Shown: positions 34,093 to 43,758, counted from the first letter of the stretch. The stretch is DNA of 64,000 bases from DASPTT01 sp035623275 (GCA_035623275.1 DASPTT010000133.1:54524-118523), one strand, 5' to 3'. Program-made: numbers and translations. Notes: generated by a model not told the origin, from the letters alone.

Positions 34093-35817
34093 ATGACGAC
34101 GATCCGAACCGGGGGCCGACGCCGAGGCCTGTCGGTCCTGCTGGTGTCGGCCGTCCTCGTCGGCACCGCCGCCTGCGGCCAGTCGGCGAGTCAGGGCACC
34201 ACGGCACCCCTCCTGCCGCCGCCGGCGGGCGCGGCCGCCTCGGACGGGCCGGTCGGCCCGTTGCGCGCGCCGGGCGGGCCGTACCTGCTCGACCGCTACG
34301 GCCGGACGGTGATCCTGCACGGGGTGAACCTCGTGTACAAGGTGCCCCCCTACGAGGTCGTCGTGGGCGGCACCGGGGTGAACACGCTGACGGTCCCGGA
34401 GGTCCAGGCCATGGCGGCCGCGGGGTTCGACCTCGTGCGGCTCGGCATCATCTGGAAGGGCCTCGAGCCCGGCACGGCGCCGATGAACGATCCGTCGATC
34501 TGCGCACCCGGCACGCCCCGCGCATCGGGTCCCGGCCAGTTCGACGCTGCGGTGTTCGAGGGATACCTGAAGCAGGTCGACGCCACCGTTGCCCTGTTGG
34601 GCCGCTACGGGATCATGTCGCTGATCGACATGCACCAGGACGTCTACAGCGACGCCTTCGGCGGCGAAGGGGCGCCCGATTGGGCCGTCTGCACCAACGG
34701 CGTCACCCCCGAGCCCGTGCTCGACGTGCCGGACTGGAGCGTGAACCTGCGCGGACCCGGCGTCGTCACCGCGTACGAGCACTTCTGGAGGAACGACGTC
34801 GTCGGGAACCTCCAAGGGGAGTTCGATTCGATCTGGTCCCGGGTCGCGGGACACTTCCGGGACAACCCATGGGTGATCGGCTACGACCCGTCGAACGAAC
34901 CCTACGGCGCCGGTGTGCCCCCGACCGGGCTCGGCAAGGCGTTCGACGCCGAACTGCAGTGCTTCTATGCCGGGCGCTCCGCGCCGGGGACCAGCCAATC
35001 GGGATCGCCGGTCTCCTGCCCGCCCGACGACCCCGATCGGGGCGTCATCGCGCGGATCGAGGATGCGGATCCCAACCATCTCGTCTTCTACGAAGGGAAC
35101 TTCGCCACCGATTCGGGCCCGGCCAACCACATCGGCCCGATGCCCTTCCCCCGGCTCGTCCTCAACTTCCACGACTACTGCTTCCTGCACGTGCCCAACG
35201 GCGGCGAGCCGGCGGACTTCGGTGCCATCTGCGGTCCGCTCGAGGACGTCGTCTTCACCCAGCACGCCACCCAGGCCGTGCGCGACGCGACGTCGGCGCA
35301 GCCCGGCGGTGTCCCCACGTTCCTGACGGAGTTCGGGGCGACGACGGACACCGCCGATCTGGCCAGGATCACGGGCGACGCCGATGCCCACCTGGTGGGG
35401 TGGACGTACTGGCAGTGGCTCCTCTACGACGACCCCACCGGGTCCCACACGTCGGGCCTGTGGCCGCCGAGCGCTCCCACACCGGGCATGCTCGCCATCC
35501 TGTCCCGTGCCTATCCGGCGGCGATCGCCGGCACCCCGTTGGCCGTGTCGTTCGATCCCACGTCGGGCGCGTTCGCGTTCCGGTACCGGAACGACCCGAA
35601 CGTGACGGCACCGACCGTCGTCGTCGTGCCGGTGGCCGCCCACTACCCGGGCGGCTACTGCGCGGCGGTGTCCGGTGCACGCGTGACATCGGCACCGGGT
35701 GCACCGGTCATCGACCTCCAGGGCGGGCCCAGGGCCGACGTGGTCAGCCTGCACATCGCGCCCGGAAGTTGTCCGACCTCGTCCAACTCGTCCGTGGGCC
35801 TCCGGCACCCCGCCTAG
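34093..35817 (+). CDS. GH5 endoglycoceramidase-like lipoprotein
   Basis: A 574-aa glycoside hydrolase. The N-terminus has a basic start, a hydrophobic stretch and a lipobox ending in Cys28 (GTAAC), so it is probably a lipid-anchored exoprotein. The TIM barrel has HGVNLVYK, DMHQDVYS, the acid/base glutamate in YDPSNEPYG (Glu269) and the nucleophile in FLTEFGAT (Glu413), the layout of endoglycoceramidases. A C-terminal beta-sandwich domain follows (about 490-574). The family cleaves glycans from glycosphingolipids or related glycolipids. It ends 4 bases inside the convergent esterase gene. Confidence 0.88.
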   Translation: MTTIRTGGRRRGLSVLLVSAVLVGTAACGQSASQGTTAPLLPPPAGAAASDGPVGPLRAPGGPYLLDRYGRTVILHGVNLVYKVPPYEVVVGGTGVNTLTVPEVQAMAAAGFDLVRLGIIWKGLEPGTAPMNDPSICAPGTPRASGPGQFDAAVFEGYLKQVDATVALLGRYGIMSLIDMHQDVYSDAFGGEGAPDWAVCTNGVTPEPVLDVPDWSVNLRGPGVVTAYEHFWRNDVVGNLQGEFDSIWSRVAGHFRDNPWVIGYDPSNEPYGAGVPPTGLGKAFDAELQCFYAGRSAPGTSQSGSPVSCPPDDPDRGVIARIEDADPNHLVFYEGNFATDSGPANHIGPMPFPRLVLNFHDYCFLHVPNGGEPADFGAICGPLEDVVFTQHATQAVRDATSAQPGGVPTFLTEFGATTDTADLARITGDADAHLVGWTYWQWLLYDDPTGSHTSGLWPPSAPTPGMLAILSRAYPAAIAGTPLAVSFDPTSGAFAFRYRNDPNVTAPTVVVVPVAAHYPGGYCAAVSGARVTSAPGAPVIDLQGGPRADVVSLHIAPGSCPTSSNSSVGLRHPA

Positions 35818-37070
35818 CGCACGACGGCGGCCGCCTGCTCCCCGACCTGGTCGACCACCGCCCTCTCCACCTCCGCCCCGGCGGGCACGTGAGGGCCACC
35901 GCGGCGGTGCGCGGTGTACACAGCGCTGAGGAACCGTTCGGCCGCCTCGACAACGGCATTGGCACGGATCGACGCGAAGGTCTCAAAGGCGTGCTGGGCG
36001 CCTCTGAGCTCGAGGTAGTACACGGGCTGGTCCGACACCTCACGGAGCCGACGCACGAAGTCGCGAGCATCCTCGACCGGGGCCAGGACGTCGAGTTCGC
36101 CGTGGATGACGAAGAACGGTGGTGCGCCGGCGCGCACCTGGTCGAGCGGCGACGCGGCTGCGTAGCGCTCGGGCGCCTCGTCGGGGTCGCACTTCATCAC
36201 CACGGGAGCCAGGAAGAGGGGCACAACCTCCTTGGGCCAGGACCCGTTGCGATTGGTGAAGTCGTACACTCCGTAGAAGGGGACCGCCGCCTGCACCGAC
36301 GTGTCGGCCTCTTCGAAACCTGGCTGGTACTGGGGCTCGTTCCCGGTGAGGGCCGTGAGCGCCGCCAGGTGGCCCCCGGCTGATCCGCCGGTGACGGCGA
36401 CGAAGTCCGGGTCGACACCGTATTCGTCGGCGTGATCGCGCACCCAGGCGATCGCCCGCTTCACGTCGACGAGGTGGTCGGGAAACGTCGCCATCGGGCT
36501 GAGGCGGTAGTCGACGTTGAAGCACACCCAGCCACGCTGGGCGAGGCGCTTCATGAGCAGCTGACCTTGACGGTCCTTGAAGCCGATCACCCAGCCACCG
36601 CCATGCACCTGGATGAGCGCGGGGCGCCGGTCCCCGGGCACCGGCGGTGAGGCCGGCTCGTGGACGTCGAGCCGAAGTGCTCGACCACCGGCCCGCCCGA
36701 AGACGATGTTGCGCCGCACCCGGACCGGGGCAAGCTCGCGCTCGGTCGCCTCGTGGGACAGGTCGCGCAGGGCGTCGCGGATCTCGTGGCGGGCGCCGTA
36801 GCTTCTGCGGATCGACACGGCCAGCCCCGCCCACGACGCAAGGGTGACGGCCAGGCCGATCCGGCCCGGCTTCGTCCGTAGGGCGCCTCGCGAGGCGAAC
36901 AGGGCGGTGGCGACGACCTGCCACAGCAGGTGATAGGGCGCCAGCTCGATGGTCACCCAGGAGGCGAAGAAGCTCCACCCATAGAGCATCCTGCTCCGCT
37001 TCGGAGGACGAAAAGCGGTGAGTGTGTAGAGCGCACCATTGATACTGACGGCGAGGTAGATCCAGCCCAT
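35814..37070 (-). CDS. Hormone-sensitive-lipase-type esterase with N-terminal membrane helices
   Basis: A 418-aa protein. Residues ~1-85 contain two or three hydrophobic segments (MGWIYLAVSINGALYTL, FFASWVTIELAPYHLLWQVV, GRIGLAVTLASWAGLAVSI). The rest is an alpha/beta hydrolase-3 domain with VHGGGWVIGF, the nucleophile in VTGGSAGGHLAAL, the acid in HGELDVLAPV and the histidine in GAQHAFE. Family members are lipid esterases (mycobacterial Lip enzymes have a similar helical front). It converges with the GH5 gene, overlapping by 4 bases. Confidence 0.87.
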   Translation of the reverse strand: MGWIYLAVSINGALYTLTAFRPPKRSRMLYGWSFFASWVTIELAPYHLLWQVVATALFASRGALRTKPGRIGLAVTLASWAGLAVSIRRSYGARHEIRDALRDLSHEATERELAPVRVRRNIVFGRAGGRALRLDVHEPASPPVPGDRRPALIQVHGGGWVIGFKDRQGQLLMKRLAQRGWVCFNVDYRLSPMATFPDHLVDVKRAIAWVRDHADEYGVDPDFVAVTGGSAGGHLAALTALTGNEPQYQPGFEEADTSVQAAVPFYGVYDFTNRNGSWPKEVVPLFLAPVVMKCDPDEAPERYAAASPLDQVRAGAPPFFVIHGELDVLAPVEDARDFVRRLREVSDQPVYYLELRGAQHAFETFASIRANAVVEAAERFLSAVYTAHRRGGPHVPAGAEVERAVVDQVGEQAAAVVR

Positions 37071-37138
37071 CGGGCTACTGTTGCTCGCCGCGGCCGGCCG
37101 GTCAATGGGCCCACAAGCTCAGACCCCGAGCCGGACAC

Positions 37139-37777
37139 TCATCCGGACGACTTCCCGAACTGACCGACGTCCACCGCGATGAAGAGCGCCTCCGCCGTGG
37201 CGACGAGCTCGTCGCCGGCCCGGCAATCGGCGGTGACATGCAGTTTCCTGCCCTGTCGGCTGTCGATCCTGGTCCGGAACTCCAAGGGGGTCTCGATGGG
37301 CACAGGCCGCCTGTACCGGATGGTGAGCTCGCCTGTGTACGCGGGGGTACCGGCGAGCGGCAAGAGGAACCCCGTGATGTCGTCGAACAGGGCGGCGACC
37401 ATCCCACCGTGGGCCCGCCCCGGTGCTCCTTCGTAGGCAGCGCCGAGCGTGGTCCGGACCACGACTTCGTCATCGGCATACTCGAATTCCAGTTCGGCAG
37501 AGGTTGGGTTGGTCTCTCCGCCAACAGCGCGATCGGTCATGAAATTGACCGCGCTTGGCTGCGTCTCGTCGGCCGGATCGACCCTGAACAGCCGCCCGAC
37601 GTTGGCAGCCAGCAACGGGGCCAGATCTCGTCGCTCGGCGAACCGCAACCGGGCCGCTGCGTCCTGAGCGAAGGCAGCGATGTGCTCGAGCAGTTCGGGA
37701 TCGGCCTCGTGGGCGACAAATGCGTTGTTCAGTGCTCGCAACGCAGATGCGGCCGCACGTCGGGGTTCACTGGTCAT
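37139..37777 (-). CDS. PaaI-like thioesterase with extended N-terminus
   Basis: A 212-aa protein. The C-terminal ~130 residues are a hotdog domain with the HGG motif in GRAHGGMVAALFDDITGF and RYRRPVPIETPLEF. The N-terminal ~75 residues are helical and lack a known motif. AGGTG 6 bases upstream favours the ATG at 37777 over two GTG codons. It is divergent from the crotonase gene, so the two could share a regulatory region (37778-37916) and act on related CoA esters. Confidence 0.8.
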   Translation of the reverse strand: MTSEPRRAAASALRALNNAFVAHEADPELLEHIAAFAQDAAARLRFAERRDLAPLLAANVGRLFRVDPADETQPSAVNFMTDRAVGGETNPTSAELEFEYADDEVVVRTTLGAAYEGAPGRAHGGMVAALFDDITGFLLPLAGTPAYTGELTIRYRRPVPIETPLEFRTRIDSRQGRKLHVTADCRAGDELVATAEALFIAVDVGQFGKSSG

Positions 37778-37916
37778 CACGAACACCTATTTGACATGGA
37801 CACTGCAGGGTCGGGGACACCGAATCGTATTCCCACGTCGCCATCGAGCACACCGATAGGCAGAGGGTTAGGCTGCGTCATTCGTCAGGTCCGCCTCGTT
37901 CACCTGGAGATCCTCT

Positions 37917-38720
37917 ATGGCCGAGCTTCCCGTCATCGTCGAGCGCGGCGATCACATGCTGGTGGTCACGCTCAACCGGCCGGAGAAGCGCAACGCTATC
38001 AACAGCGAGATGATGTGCCGTCTCTGCGATGCATGGAACCTGCTCGATGAGGACGACGAGCTGCACGTCGCCATTCTCACCGGCAACGGCTCCACCTTCT
38101 GCGCCGGAATGGACCTGACCGAGATCGCCGTGCTCTCAGGTGGCGGGGCGTCGAACGATTGGATGGACCGAGTCCGCAACGAGCCCGGCCTGGTCTACCG
38201 TGCCTGGCTCAAGACCGACCTGCCCACCAAGCCAATCGTCCTCGCGGTCGAAGGCGTCGCACGTGCCGGTGGCACCGAAATACTTCAGGGGACCGATATC
38301 CGGGTCGCCGGGGAGAGCTCGCTCTTCGGCATCACCGAGGTGCAACGGGGCCTGTTCCCGATGGCGGGATCGGCGGTCCGGCTTCGCCGTCAGATCGGGT
38401 ATGCGGTGGCAGCCGAGATGCTCCTGTGCGGCGAGGACATCACCGCGCAACGTGCCCTTGAGGTGGGGCTCGTCAACTACGTCGTGCCCGACGGCCACGC
38501 ACTCGTCAAAGCCAGGGAGATCGCCTCCAGGATCGCCAAGAACGGCCCCTTGGCGGTGAAGGCGCTGGTGGCCACGCTGCACGAGACCGAGTCGCTGCGC
38601 GAGGAGGCCGCCTACGAGATCGAGCAACGCCACGGTCTTGCCGTGATGGCCTCGGAGGACGCCCGGGAGGGGCCTCGGGCATTTCTCGAGAAGCGTGACC
38701 CGGTGTTCAAGGGTCGGTAG
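37917..38720 (+). CDS. Enoyl-CoA hydratase/isomerase family protein (crotonase)
   Basis: A 267-aa crotonase. The oxyanion-hole segments FCAGMDLTEI and VEGVARAGGTEILQGTDIRV are present, and both glutamates used by hydratases are kept (GGTEIL and the ITEVQRG helix), followed by FPMAGSAVRL. GGAG 8 bases before the ATG at 37917 supports the start. Such proteins hydrate 2-enoyl-CoA in beta-oxidation or act in side pathways. It is the only beta-oxidation-type gene in this stretch and is divergent from a thioesterase. Confidence 0.9.
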   Translation: MAELPVIVERGDHMLVVTLNRPEKRNAINSEMMCRLCDAWNLLDEDDELHVAILTGNGSTFCAGMDLTEIAVLSGGGASNDWMDRVRNEPGLVYRAWLKTDLPTKPIVLAVEGVARAGGTEILQGTDIRVAGESSLFGITEVQRGLFPMAGSAVRLRRQIGYAVAAEMLLCGEDITAQRALEVGLVNYVVPDGHALVKAREIASRIAKNGPLAVKALVATLHETESLREEAAYEIEQRHGLAVMASEDAREGPRAFLEKRDPVFKGR

Positions 38721-38736
38721 CGTCCCGTCGCCGTCC

Positions 38737-40212
38737 TCATCCGTCGTCGTCGGGCGCCCCGGCGCCGGCCTGGACCTGCTGTGGATCCGGGGTGCCCGTC
38801 AGCGTGGTCTGCGGGTGGACAGGCAGGAGCACGGGCGGACGCGGGCTCTGGTCGAAGTCGAAGTCCGCGACCAGATTGCCCAGGATCGGCTCGTTCTCCC
38901 GCACGTCGGGCCGCGGGTCGGGACGGCCGTCGGTGGCGGGGTCGAGCCGCTCTCCATGCAGGAAGTCGTCCTCGATGAACTTGTCGTACGCGTCGAAGCT
39001 GAGGATCTGATGGTCGACGTAGCCGCTCTTGGCATAGGGGCTGATGACGATGCCCGGGACGCGAAGCCCATACCCGTTCTGGTCGACGACGGGGGGCACG
39101 ACGTGGTCGTAGAACCCGCCCCAGTCGTCCCATGAGAGGAAGATCGCCGTGGAGTCCCACTCCGGGCTCGTCATGACGGCGTTGACGAGGCTCGTGACGT
39201 AGCTCTGGCCGAAGCTCACCGGAGCATCCGGGTGCTCGCTGACCTCGCCCGAGGGCACGACCCACGACACCGCGGGCAGGTCGCCGGCCTTGGCCGCCGC
39301 ATAGAAGCGGTCGACGGACTGGATGTTGCCCAGCTGCCCGTCCGCCTTGACGGTGTCGAAGTACGGCAGGGGGTTCCAGATGCCTGGCGTGTTGGCATTC
39401 TGTTGCACCGGCGCACACGACAGCGCAGCGTCGTTCTCGCAGTCGGGCTCGCTACCCGTGACGACGTAGTAGCCCCAGGACACGCCGTTGTGGTGCAGCA
39501 GGTACGTGAGGTCGGTCCAGGCGTAGATGGGCGGGGTCGACCCCGACCCCGTGATCGGACCCCCGGAGAAGTCGGGCGGCAGGCCCGGGAGGCCGGAGGC
39601 GTTCACGCAGCTCGAGGGCCGGTGGTTCGGGCAGTACGCGGACCACTCGGAGACCTCGAAGAGGTGGGCGGGAAGGCTCCACGAGGCGGTCGGCTCGAAC
39701 ATGTGGTCCTGGAGGACGAAGTCCTTGGCGTACGTCCAGTAGTTGGGTATGTCCGACCCGACGTGGTACCCCATGACGTCGGGGACGGAGTTGGGGACGC
39801 AGACCGGGTCCGTCGGGTCGTTGCAGCCCCGCATGGCCCCCTCGGCCTGCGCGACGAACCCGTTCATCTTCCCGCCGTTGACGTCCGCGCTGGAGTTGAA
39901 CCACGCATGGGGCCCGCCGCCGTTGACGTCGGCGTGGTCGACGTAGGGCCGCTGGCACTGCTTGGTGCGGGGGTCGGGGACGCAGACCGCAGGCTGGCCG
40001 TTGCGCATCGGGATGCCGTCGGCACCCGGGTACGTGCCGAAGTACGAGTCGAACGAGCGGTTCTCCTGCATGATCACGATCACGTGCTTGATCTTGGAGA
40101 TGCCCTGCAGGTTGACGGAGCTGGACGAGGCGGGGCGCGCGCAGCCGGCGAGGACGAGGGGAAGCGAGAGGACCAACGCCGCGACCGCTCTCCGGAACCT
40201 CGCGCCTCGCAT
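38737..40212 (-). CDS. Phospholipase C/acid phosphatase-type phosphoesterase lipoprotein
   Basis: A 491-aa exported phosphoesterase of the alkaline-phosphatase-like group that includes bacterial phospholipases C and AcpA. A lipobox (LVLAGC, Cys24) follows a hydrophobic signal. The metal/active-site motif ENRSFD is at 50-55, and the later LSWDDWGGFYDHV and SPYAKSGYVDH blocks carry further metal ligands. Eight or so cysteines in the mature part suggest disulfides. CAGGAG upstream supports the ATG at 40212. It would cleave phospholipids or phosphate monoesters outside the membrane. Confidence 0.9.
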   Translation of the reverse strand: MRGARFRRAVAALVLSLPLVLAGCARPASSSSVNLQGISKIKHVIVIMQENRSFDSYFGTYPGADGIPMRNGQPAVCVPDPRTKQCQRPYVDHADVNGGGPHAWFNSSADVNGGKMNGFVAQAEGAMRGCNDPTDPVCVPNSVPDVMGYHVGSDIPNYWTYAKDFVLQDHMFEPTASWSLPAHLFEVSEWSAYCPNHRPSSCVNASGLPGLPPDFSGGPITGSGSTPPIYAWTDLTYLLHHNGVSWGYYVVTGSEPDCENDAALSCAPVQQNANTPGIWNPLPYFDTVKADGQLGNIQSVDRFYAAAKAGDLPAVSWVVPSGEVSEHPDAPVSFGQSYVTSLVNAVMTSPEWDSTAIFLSWDDWGGFYDHVVPPVVDQNGYGLRVPGIVISPYAKSGYVDHQILSFDAYDKFIEDDFLHGERLDPATDGRPDPRPDVRENEPILGNLVADFDFDQSPRPPVLLPVHPQTTLTGTPDPQQVQAGAGAPDDDG

Positions 40213-40506
40213 CGTGACCGATCTCCTGGGCAGGACCACGGATCCGATCATGGCGGGAGCCGGCGGACCTCGCCAGGGTCTTTGGCACCGGACGAGCCCG
40301 CGATCGTCGCCCCCGGGGGCCGTCGCGAGCCGCACCGACCCGGTGGACCTGGGAGTTCATCGCCCTCGGAGACTCGGCCCCAACCTCTGACCCGTGGGAG
40401 GCCGCCACCCTCAGGAGCAGGGCCGTTCTGCTCCCGTGTCGAGCCGTGCGTGGCCTAGGGGTGATCCCGGATTGCCAAGACCGGACCGATTCGTGACCAT
40501 TGACCG

Positions 40507-41484
40507 ATGAGCGCCACCACCTTCTCCGATCCCTCCCCCGGTCGAGCGGCAGGGCGCGAGTGGGCCGTGGAGACCCATGGGCTCAGCAAGCGGTTCGGTG
40601 AGAACGTCGCCGTCGACGACGTGGAGCTCCTCGTTCCCCGGGGGTGCGCGTTCGGCTATCTCGGGCCCAACGGGGCGGGCAAGACCACCCTCATCCGGGT
40701 CCTGCTGGGGCTGACGCACGCGGACGCCGGCACCATGTCCCTGCTCGGCTACCCGGTCCCCCACGAGCGGGACAAGGCTCTGGCCAGGGTCGGCGCCATC
40801 GTGGACGAGCCCCGCTTCCACACCCATCTGACCGGCAGGGAGAACCTCGAGATGCTGGCCAGCTCGAGGGAGCACGCGGCGGCCAAACGCATCGGTCCCG
40901 CGCTCGACCGGGTGGGGCTGCGCCAGCGGGCCGGCGACCGGGTGGCCAAGTACTCGATGGGGATGCGTCAGCGCCTCGGGGTGGCCGCGTGCCTGCTCGG
41001 GGATCCCGAGCTCCTCATCCTCGACGAGCCGATGAACGGGCTCGACCCGGCCGGTATGCACGACATGCGCGAGATGATCAGGGCCCTCGTGGACGAGGGA
41101 CGCACGGTCGTGCTCTCCTCGCACCTCCTCGACGAGGTGCAGCGGACCTGTGACACCGTCGCCATCGTGGACCGTGGGGCCGTCATCCGTCAGGGACCGA
41201 TCGCCGAGCTGCTGGCGGGGACCACCGTCGTCATCCAGGTGGAGTGCTCCGAACCGGAGCGAGGCAGGGAGCTCGTGGAGCAGTCGGGGGTGCAGGCGCA
41301 AGTGGAGGCCGGCGCCGTTGGGCTCGAGATCACCCTGCCGTCGGGGACCGGGCGGGCAGCGCTCGCCGAGATCAGCCGCGTCCTGGTCGAAGGCGGCATC
41401 GCCCTCTACCGGTTCCAGCCCGTGCAGACGACGCTCGAGTCGTGGTTCCTGCAGGTCACGAGCCGGTTCGGAGAGCCCGAATGA
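40507..41484 (+). CDS. ABC transporter ATP-binding protein
   Basis: A 325-aa ATPase of the drug/antibiotic (CcmA/DrrA-like) class: Walker A GPNGAGKT (53-60), signature YSMGMRQRLG (an LSGGQ variant common in this class), Walker B LLILDEP and the switch histidine in LSSHLLDE. A C-terminal regulatory extension of ~100 residues follows. It overlaps the permease gene by 4 bases (ATGA), giving a two-gene transporter. In the preceding 294-base gap a 7-bp inverted repeat (GGAGCAG at 40414, CTGCTCC at 40428) is present; its role is unknown. Confidence 0.92.
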   Translation: MSATTFSDPSPGRAAGREWAVETHGLSKRFGENVAVDDVELLVPRGCAFGYLGPNGAGKTTLIRVLLGLTHADAGTMSLLGYPVPHERDKALARVGAIVDEPRFHTHLTGRENLEMLASSREHAAAKRIGPALDRVGLRQRAGDRVAKYSMGMRQRLGVAACLLGDPELLILDEPMNGLDPAGMHDMREMIRALVDEGRTVVLSSHLLDEVQRTCDTVAIVDRGAVIRQGPIAELLAGTTVVIQVECSEPERGRELVEQSGVQAQVEAGAVGLEITLPSGTGRAALAEISRVLVEGGIALYRFQPVQTTLESWFLQVTSRFGEPE

Positions 41485-42662
41485 CGACGACGACAGACGC
41501 GCCGGCACCGATCGAGCCCTCGAATCGCGTCGCGATCCCTCGGGATCACCGGGGATCATGGCTCCCCACCGGCGCCATGATCGCGGCGAAGTTCAAGGAC
41601 TTGCGCAAGCGGCGCGCACTCATGATCGCCCTTTCGGTGGTGACAGTCGGCATCCCGACGACCTACTTTGCGATCCGATTGCTCCAGCACGCCGTCGACC
41701 CACACACATATGGGCCTGCCGGCGGCTACAACCAATATGTCGGCGTCGTCGTCGGCGTGCTGTACGTCTTCGGCTTCATCGTCGCCGCGACGCTCGGGGC
41801 GACAGCGGGATCGGCAGACCTCACGGAAGGGATGTTCCGGCACCACGTCATCACGGGCCGGTCCCGCATCGCGCTCTATCTGGCGCGTATCCCCGCCGGC
41901 TTGGCCATCATCCTGCCCTTGGTGGCGATCGGGTTCACCGTCGTGTGTGCCGTGTGCGTCTTCGCCGCGCCGACCACGCTCAGCTACCAAGGTGTGAACG
42001 TGCCCGTGAACCTGTCGAGCGCCGGCCTCCAGAGCTGGGCCGCGGAACATGCCGACGAGGTCATCTGCAACTTCAGCGTCAACCTCCAGAACACGCCGAA
42101 CGGTACGACGATCGCCGCCGTGATCAACAGCGTCCCGTGCGGCAACGGCCCCGGTGGCGGCCCTCGATTCGTGGCTCCCGGGTCCCAAGCCCAACCGCAG
42201 GCCTCACCGGCCCAGATCAGTGATGCGGCCAAGCTGATCGCCCGCCAGGACTATGCCGACTACACCCGGCAGTTTCTCTACCCGTCGACCTCGCTCATGG
42301 TCAAGACGGGGTTGTGGATCGAGCTCGAGGCGGTCATCGGATTCACCGTTGGCCTGGGGCTGGCATCCCTGCTGGGCCAGCGGACCGTCGCCGTCGTCTT
42401 GTTGATCGTTCTCGAACTGATCATCACGCCGATCGCGGCGAGAGCCAGACTGCCCCACCTGTCCAACCTCCAGCGGGGAGTCGTCGGCCTGGCAACGACC
42501 CACCTCGAACCGGGTTGGCTCCCGGCACCGTTCGGCGGTGGGCCCAGCGATCGCGCGCAGCTTCTCCACGAATCGACCACGGTTGCCGTCTGTGTCATCG
42601 TCGCTTGGATCGTCGTGTGGACCGCCCTGGGGGCGTGGCGGATGATGACGAGAGACGCCTGA
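41481..42662 (+). CDS. ABC transporter permease
   Basis: A 393-aa membrane protein partnering the ATPase it overlaps. A cytoplasmic start (to ~40) is followed by a helix (LMIALSVVTVGIPTTYFAI), a pair of helices around residues 85-160, a ~130-residue extracytoplasmic segment rich in Asn/Gly/Pro, and further helices (VIGFTVGLGLASLLG, VAVVLLIVLELIITPIAA, VAVCVIVAWIVVWTALGAW). The region GSADLTEGMFRHHVITGRSR is typical of ABC-2-type permeases. Its 3' end is antisense to the last 68 bases of the convergent ilvC-like gene. Confidence 0.8.
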   Translation: MTTTTDAPAPIEPSNRVAIPRDHRGSWLPTGAMIAAKFKDLRKRRALMIALSVVTVGIPTTYFAIRLLQHAVDPHTYGPAGGYNQYVGVVVGVLYVFGFIVAATLGATAGSADLTEGMFRHHVITGRSRIALYLARIPAGLAIILPLVAIGFTVVCAVCVFAAPTTLSYQGVNVPVNLSSAGLQSWAAEHADEVICNFSVNLQNTPNGTTIAAVINSVPCGNGPGGGPRFVAPGSQAQPQASPAQISDAAKLIARQDYADYTRQFLYPSTSLMVKTGLWIELEAVIGFTVGLGLASLLGQRTVAVVLLIVLELIITPIAARARLPHLSNLQRGVVGLATTHLEPGWLPAPFGGGPSDRAQLLHESTTVAVCVIVAWIVVWTALGAWRMMTRDA

Positions 42663-43626
42663 TCGATCCGGGCCCCAGCCGAGTGCGCAGCTCCGCTTCG
42701 AACTCACGCACCGCCGCGCCGGCATGCTGCTCCTTGAGCCTCGTCAGGGTCGGATAGCCGGCATCGCGCTCGGCGTCCCACTCGTCGGCGAACCGGCCGC
42801 TCTCGATATCCTCGGTCAGCTTTCGCATCGTCGTCAGCAGATCGAGATCGTCATAGCAGCCCCGCCGGCTCAGTTGACCGTATTGGCTCGTCGGTGAATG
42901 GAACTCGGATTGGACGGCGTAGCCGACCTCGCGCAAGAGCCGATAGGTCCGCTCGACCTCTCCCGAGAGCACGAGCTCTACGATCACCGCCTCGAGCGGT
43001 ATCCCGCGTTCGGTCATCGCCTGGACGAATGCACTGTTCACCGCCGTCAGCGCCGGTGACAGCACCTGCTCGACGCCGAGGTCGAGGACAGCCTCCTGGA
43101 GCGGCGTCAATTCGATGCCTCCCTGGCGCAATCCGCCGATGGCAAGCGCGATCGCCAGTGTGCGAGCCAGGGCGCTGGCGGTGACGTCTCGTTGCACACC
43201 GACCGCCGAGATGAATCCCGTGCCTTCCTCGTAGCAGCGGCGCACCTCGGGGCCCAGCATGCGAGGGGCAACCATGCCGGCGTCGCCAGGTGGCGAGAGG
43301 CGGCCGAAGGCGAGGTTGTAGCCCGAGGCGACGATGACGCAGGAGCGCGGGCCCGGAGCCAATCCCAGCAGCGGCACGACGTCGTCAGGAACCAGAAGGC
43401 AGATGACGTCTGCCGTGTTGGCGGCGACGATGTCACAGGTGTCGAAACCGTCGGCCCTCGCTCGTTCCCGGGTCGCGTCGGGTCGCACGCACACGATTGG
43501 TTCAATCCCGCTATCGCGGAGGTTGAGGGCCCAGGAGCGCCCCTGGTTGCCGTAGCCCACGACCGCCACCGTCTCCCCGTGCAGCGCGGCAAGATCGGCA
43601 TCGCTCTCGTAGTAGATCGTGGTCAT
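42595..43626 (-). CDS. Ketol-acid reductoisomerase-like protein with altered active site
   Basis: A 343-aa protein with the KARI layout: MTTIYYESDADLAAL, the Rossmann loop VVGYGNQGRSWALNLRDSG, and a C-terminal knotted helical domain. In the latter, the D-x3-E metal pair is kept (LDLGVEQ) and the second glutamate helix is partly kept (VIVELVLSGE). The catalytic histidine of the usual AHG-F-N is replaced (VASGYNLAF), and the K of APKGPG is arginine (APRMLG). So it is a divergent homologue, probably not IlvC; ilvB and ilvN are absent. The last ~25 residues are basic and antisense to the permease gene. Confidence 0.75.
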   Translation of the reverse strand: MTTIYYESDADLAALHGETVAVVGYGNQGRSWALNLRDSGIEPIVCVRPDATRERARADGFDTCDIVAANTADVICLLVPDDVVPLLGLAPGPRSCVIVASGYNLAFGRLSPPGDAGMVAPRMLGPEVRRCYEEGTGFISAVGVQRDVTASALARTLAIALAIGGLRQGGIELTPLQEAVLDLGVEQVLSPALTAVNSAFVQAMTERGIPLEAVIVELVLSGEVERTYRLLREVGYAVQSEFHSPTSQYGQLSRRGCYDDLDLLTTMRKLTEDIESGRFADEWDAERDAGYPTLTRLKEQHAGAAVREFEAELRTRLGPGSIRRLSSSSATPPGRSTRRSKRR

Positions 43627-43758
43627 ACCGTCATTGTGCAAGATCGTGCCAAGGCCCGCCTGCCACTCGTGCGCGATGCTCCGACCGGGCCCCAGAGCAC
43701 ACGGATCGATGTGGTGGAAGACTGGCGCCCGTTCCGGGGGTCGGACGGGGGGTGGCGG

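Noticed and set aside
40414..40434. 7-bp inverted repeat in the gap before the ABC transporter, considered as a terminator
   Set aside because: Short stem, 7-base loop and no T-tract; mentioned only in the ABC gene entry.
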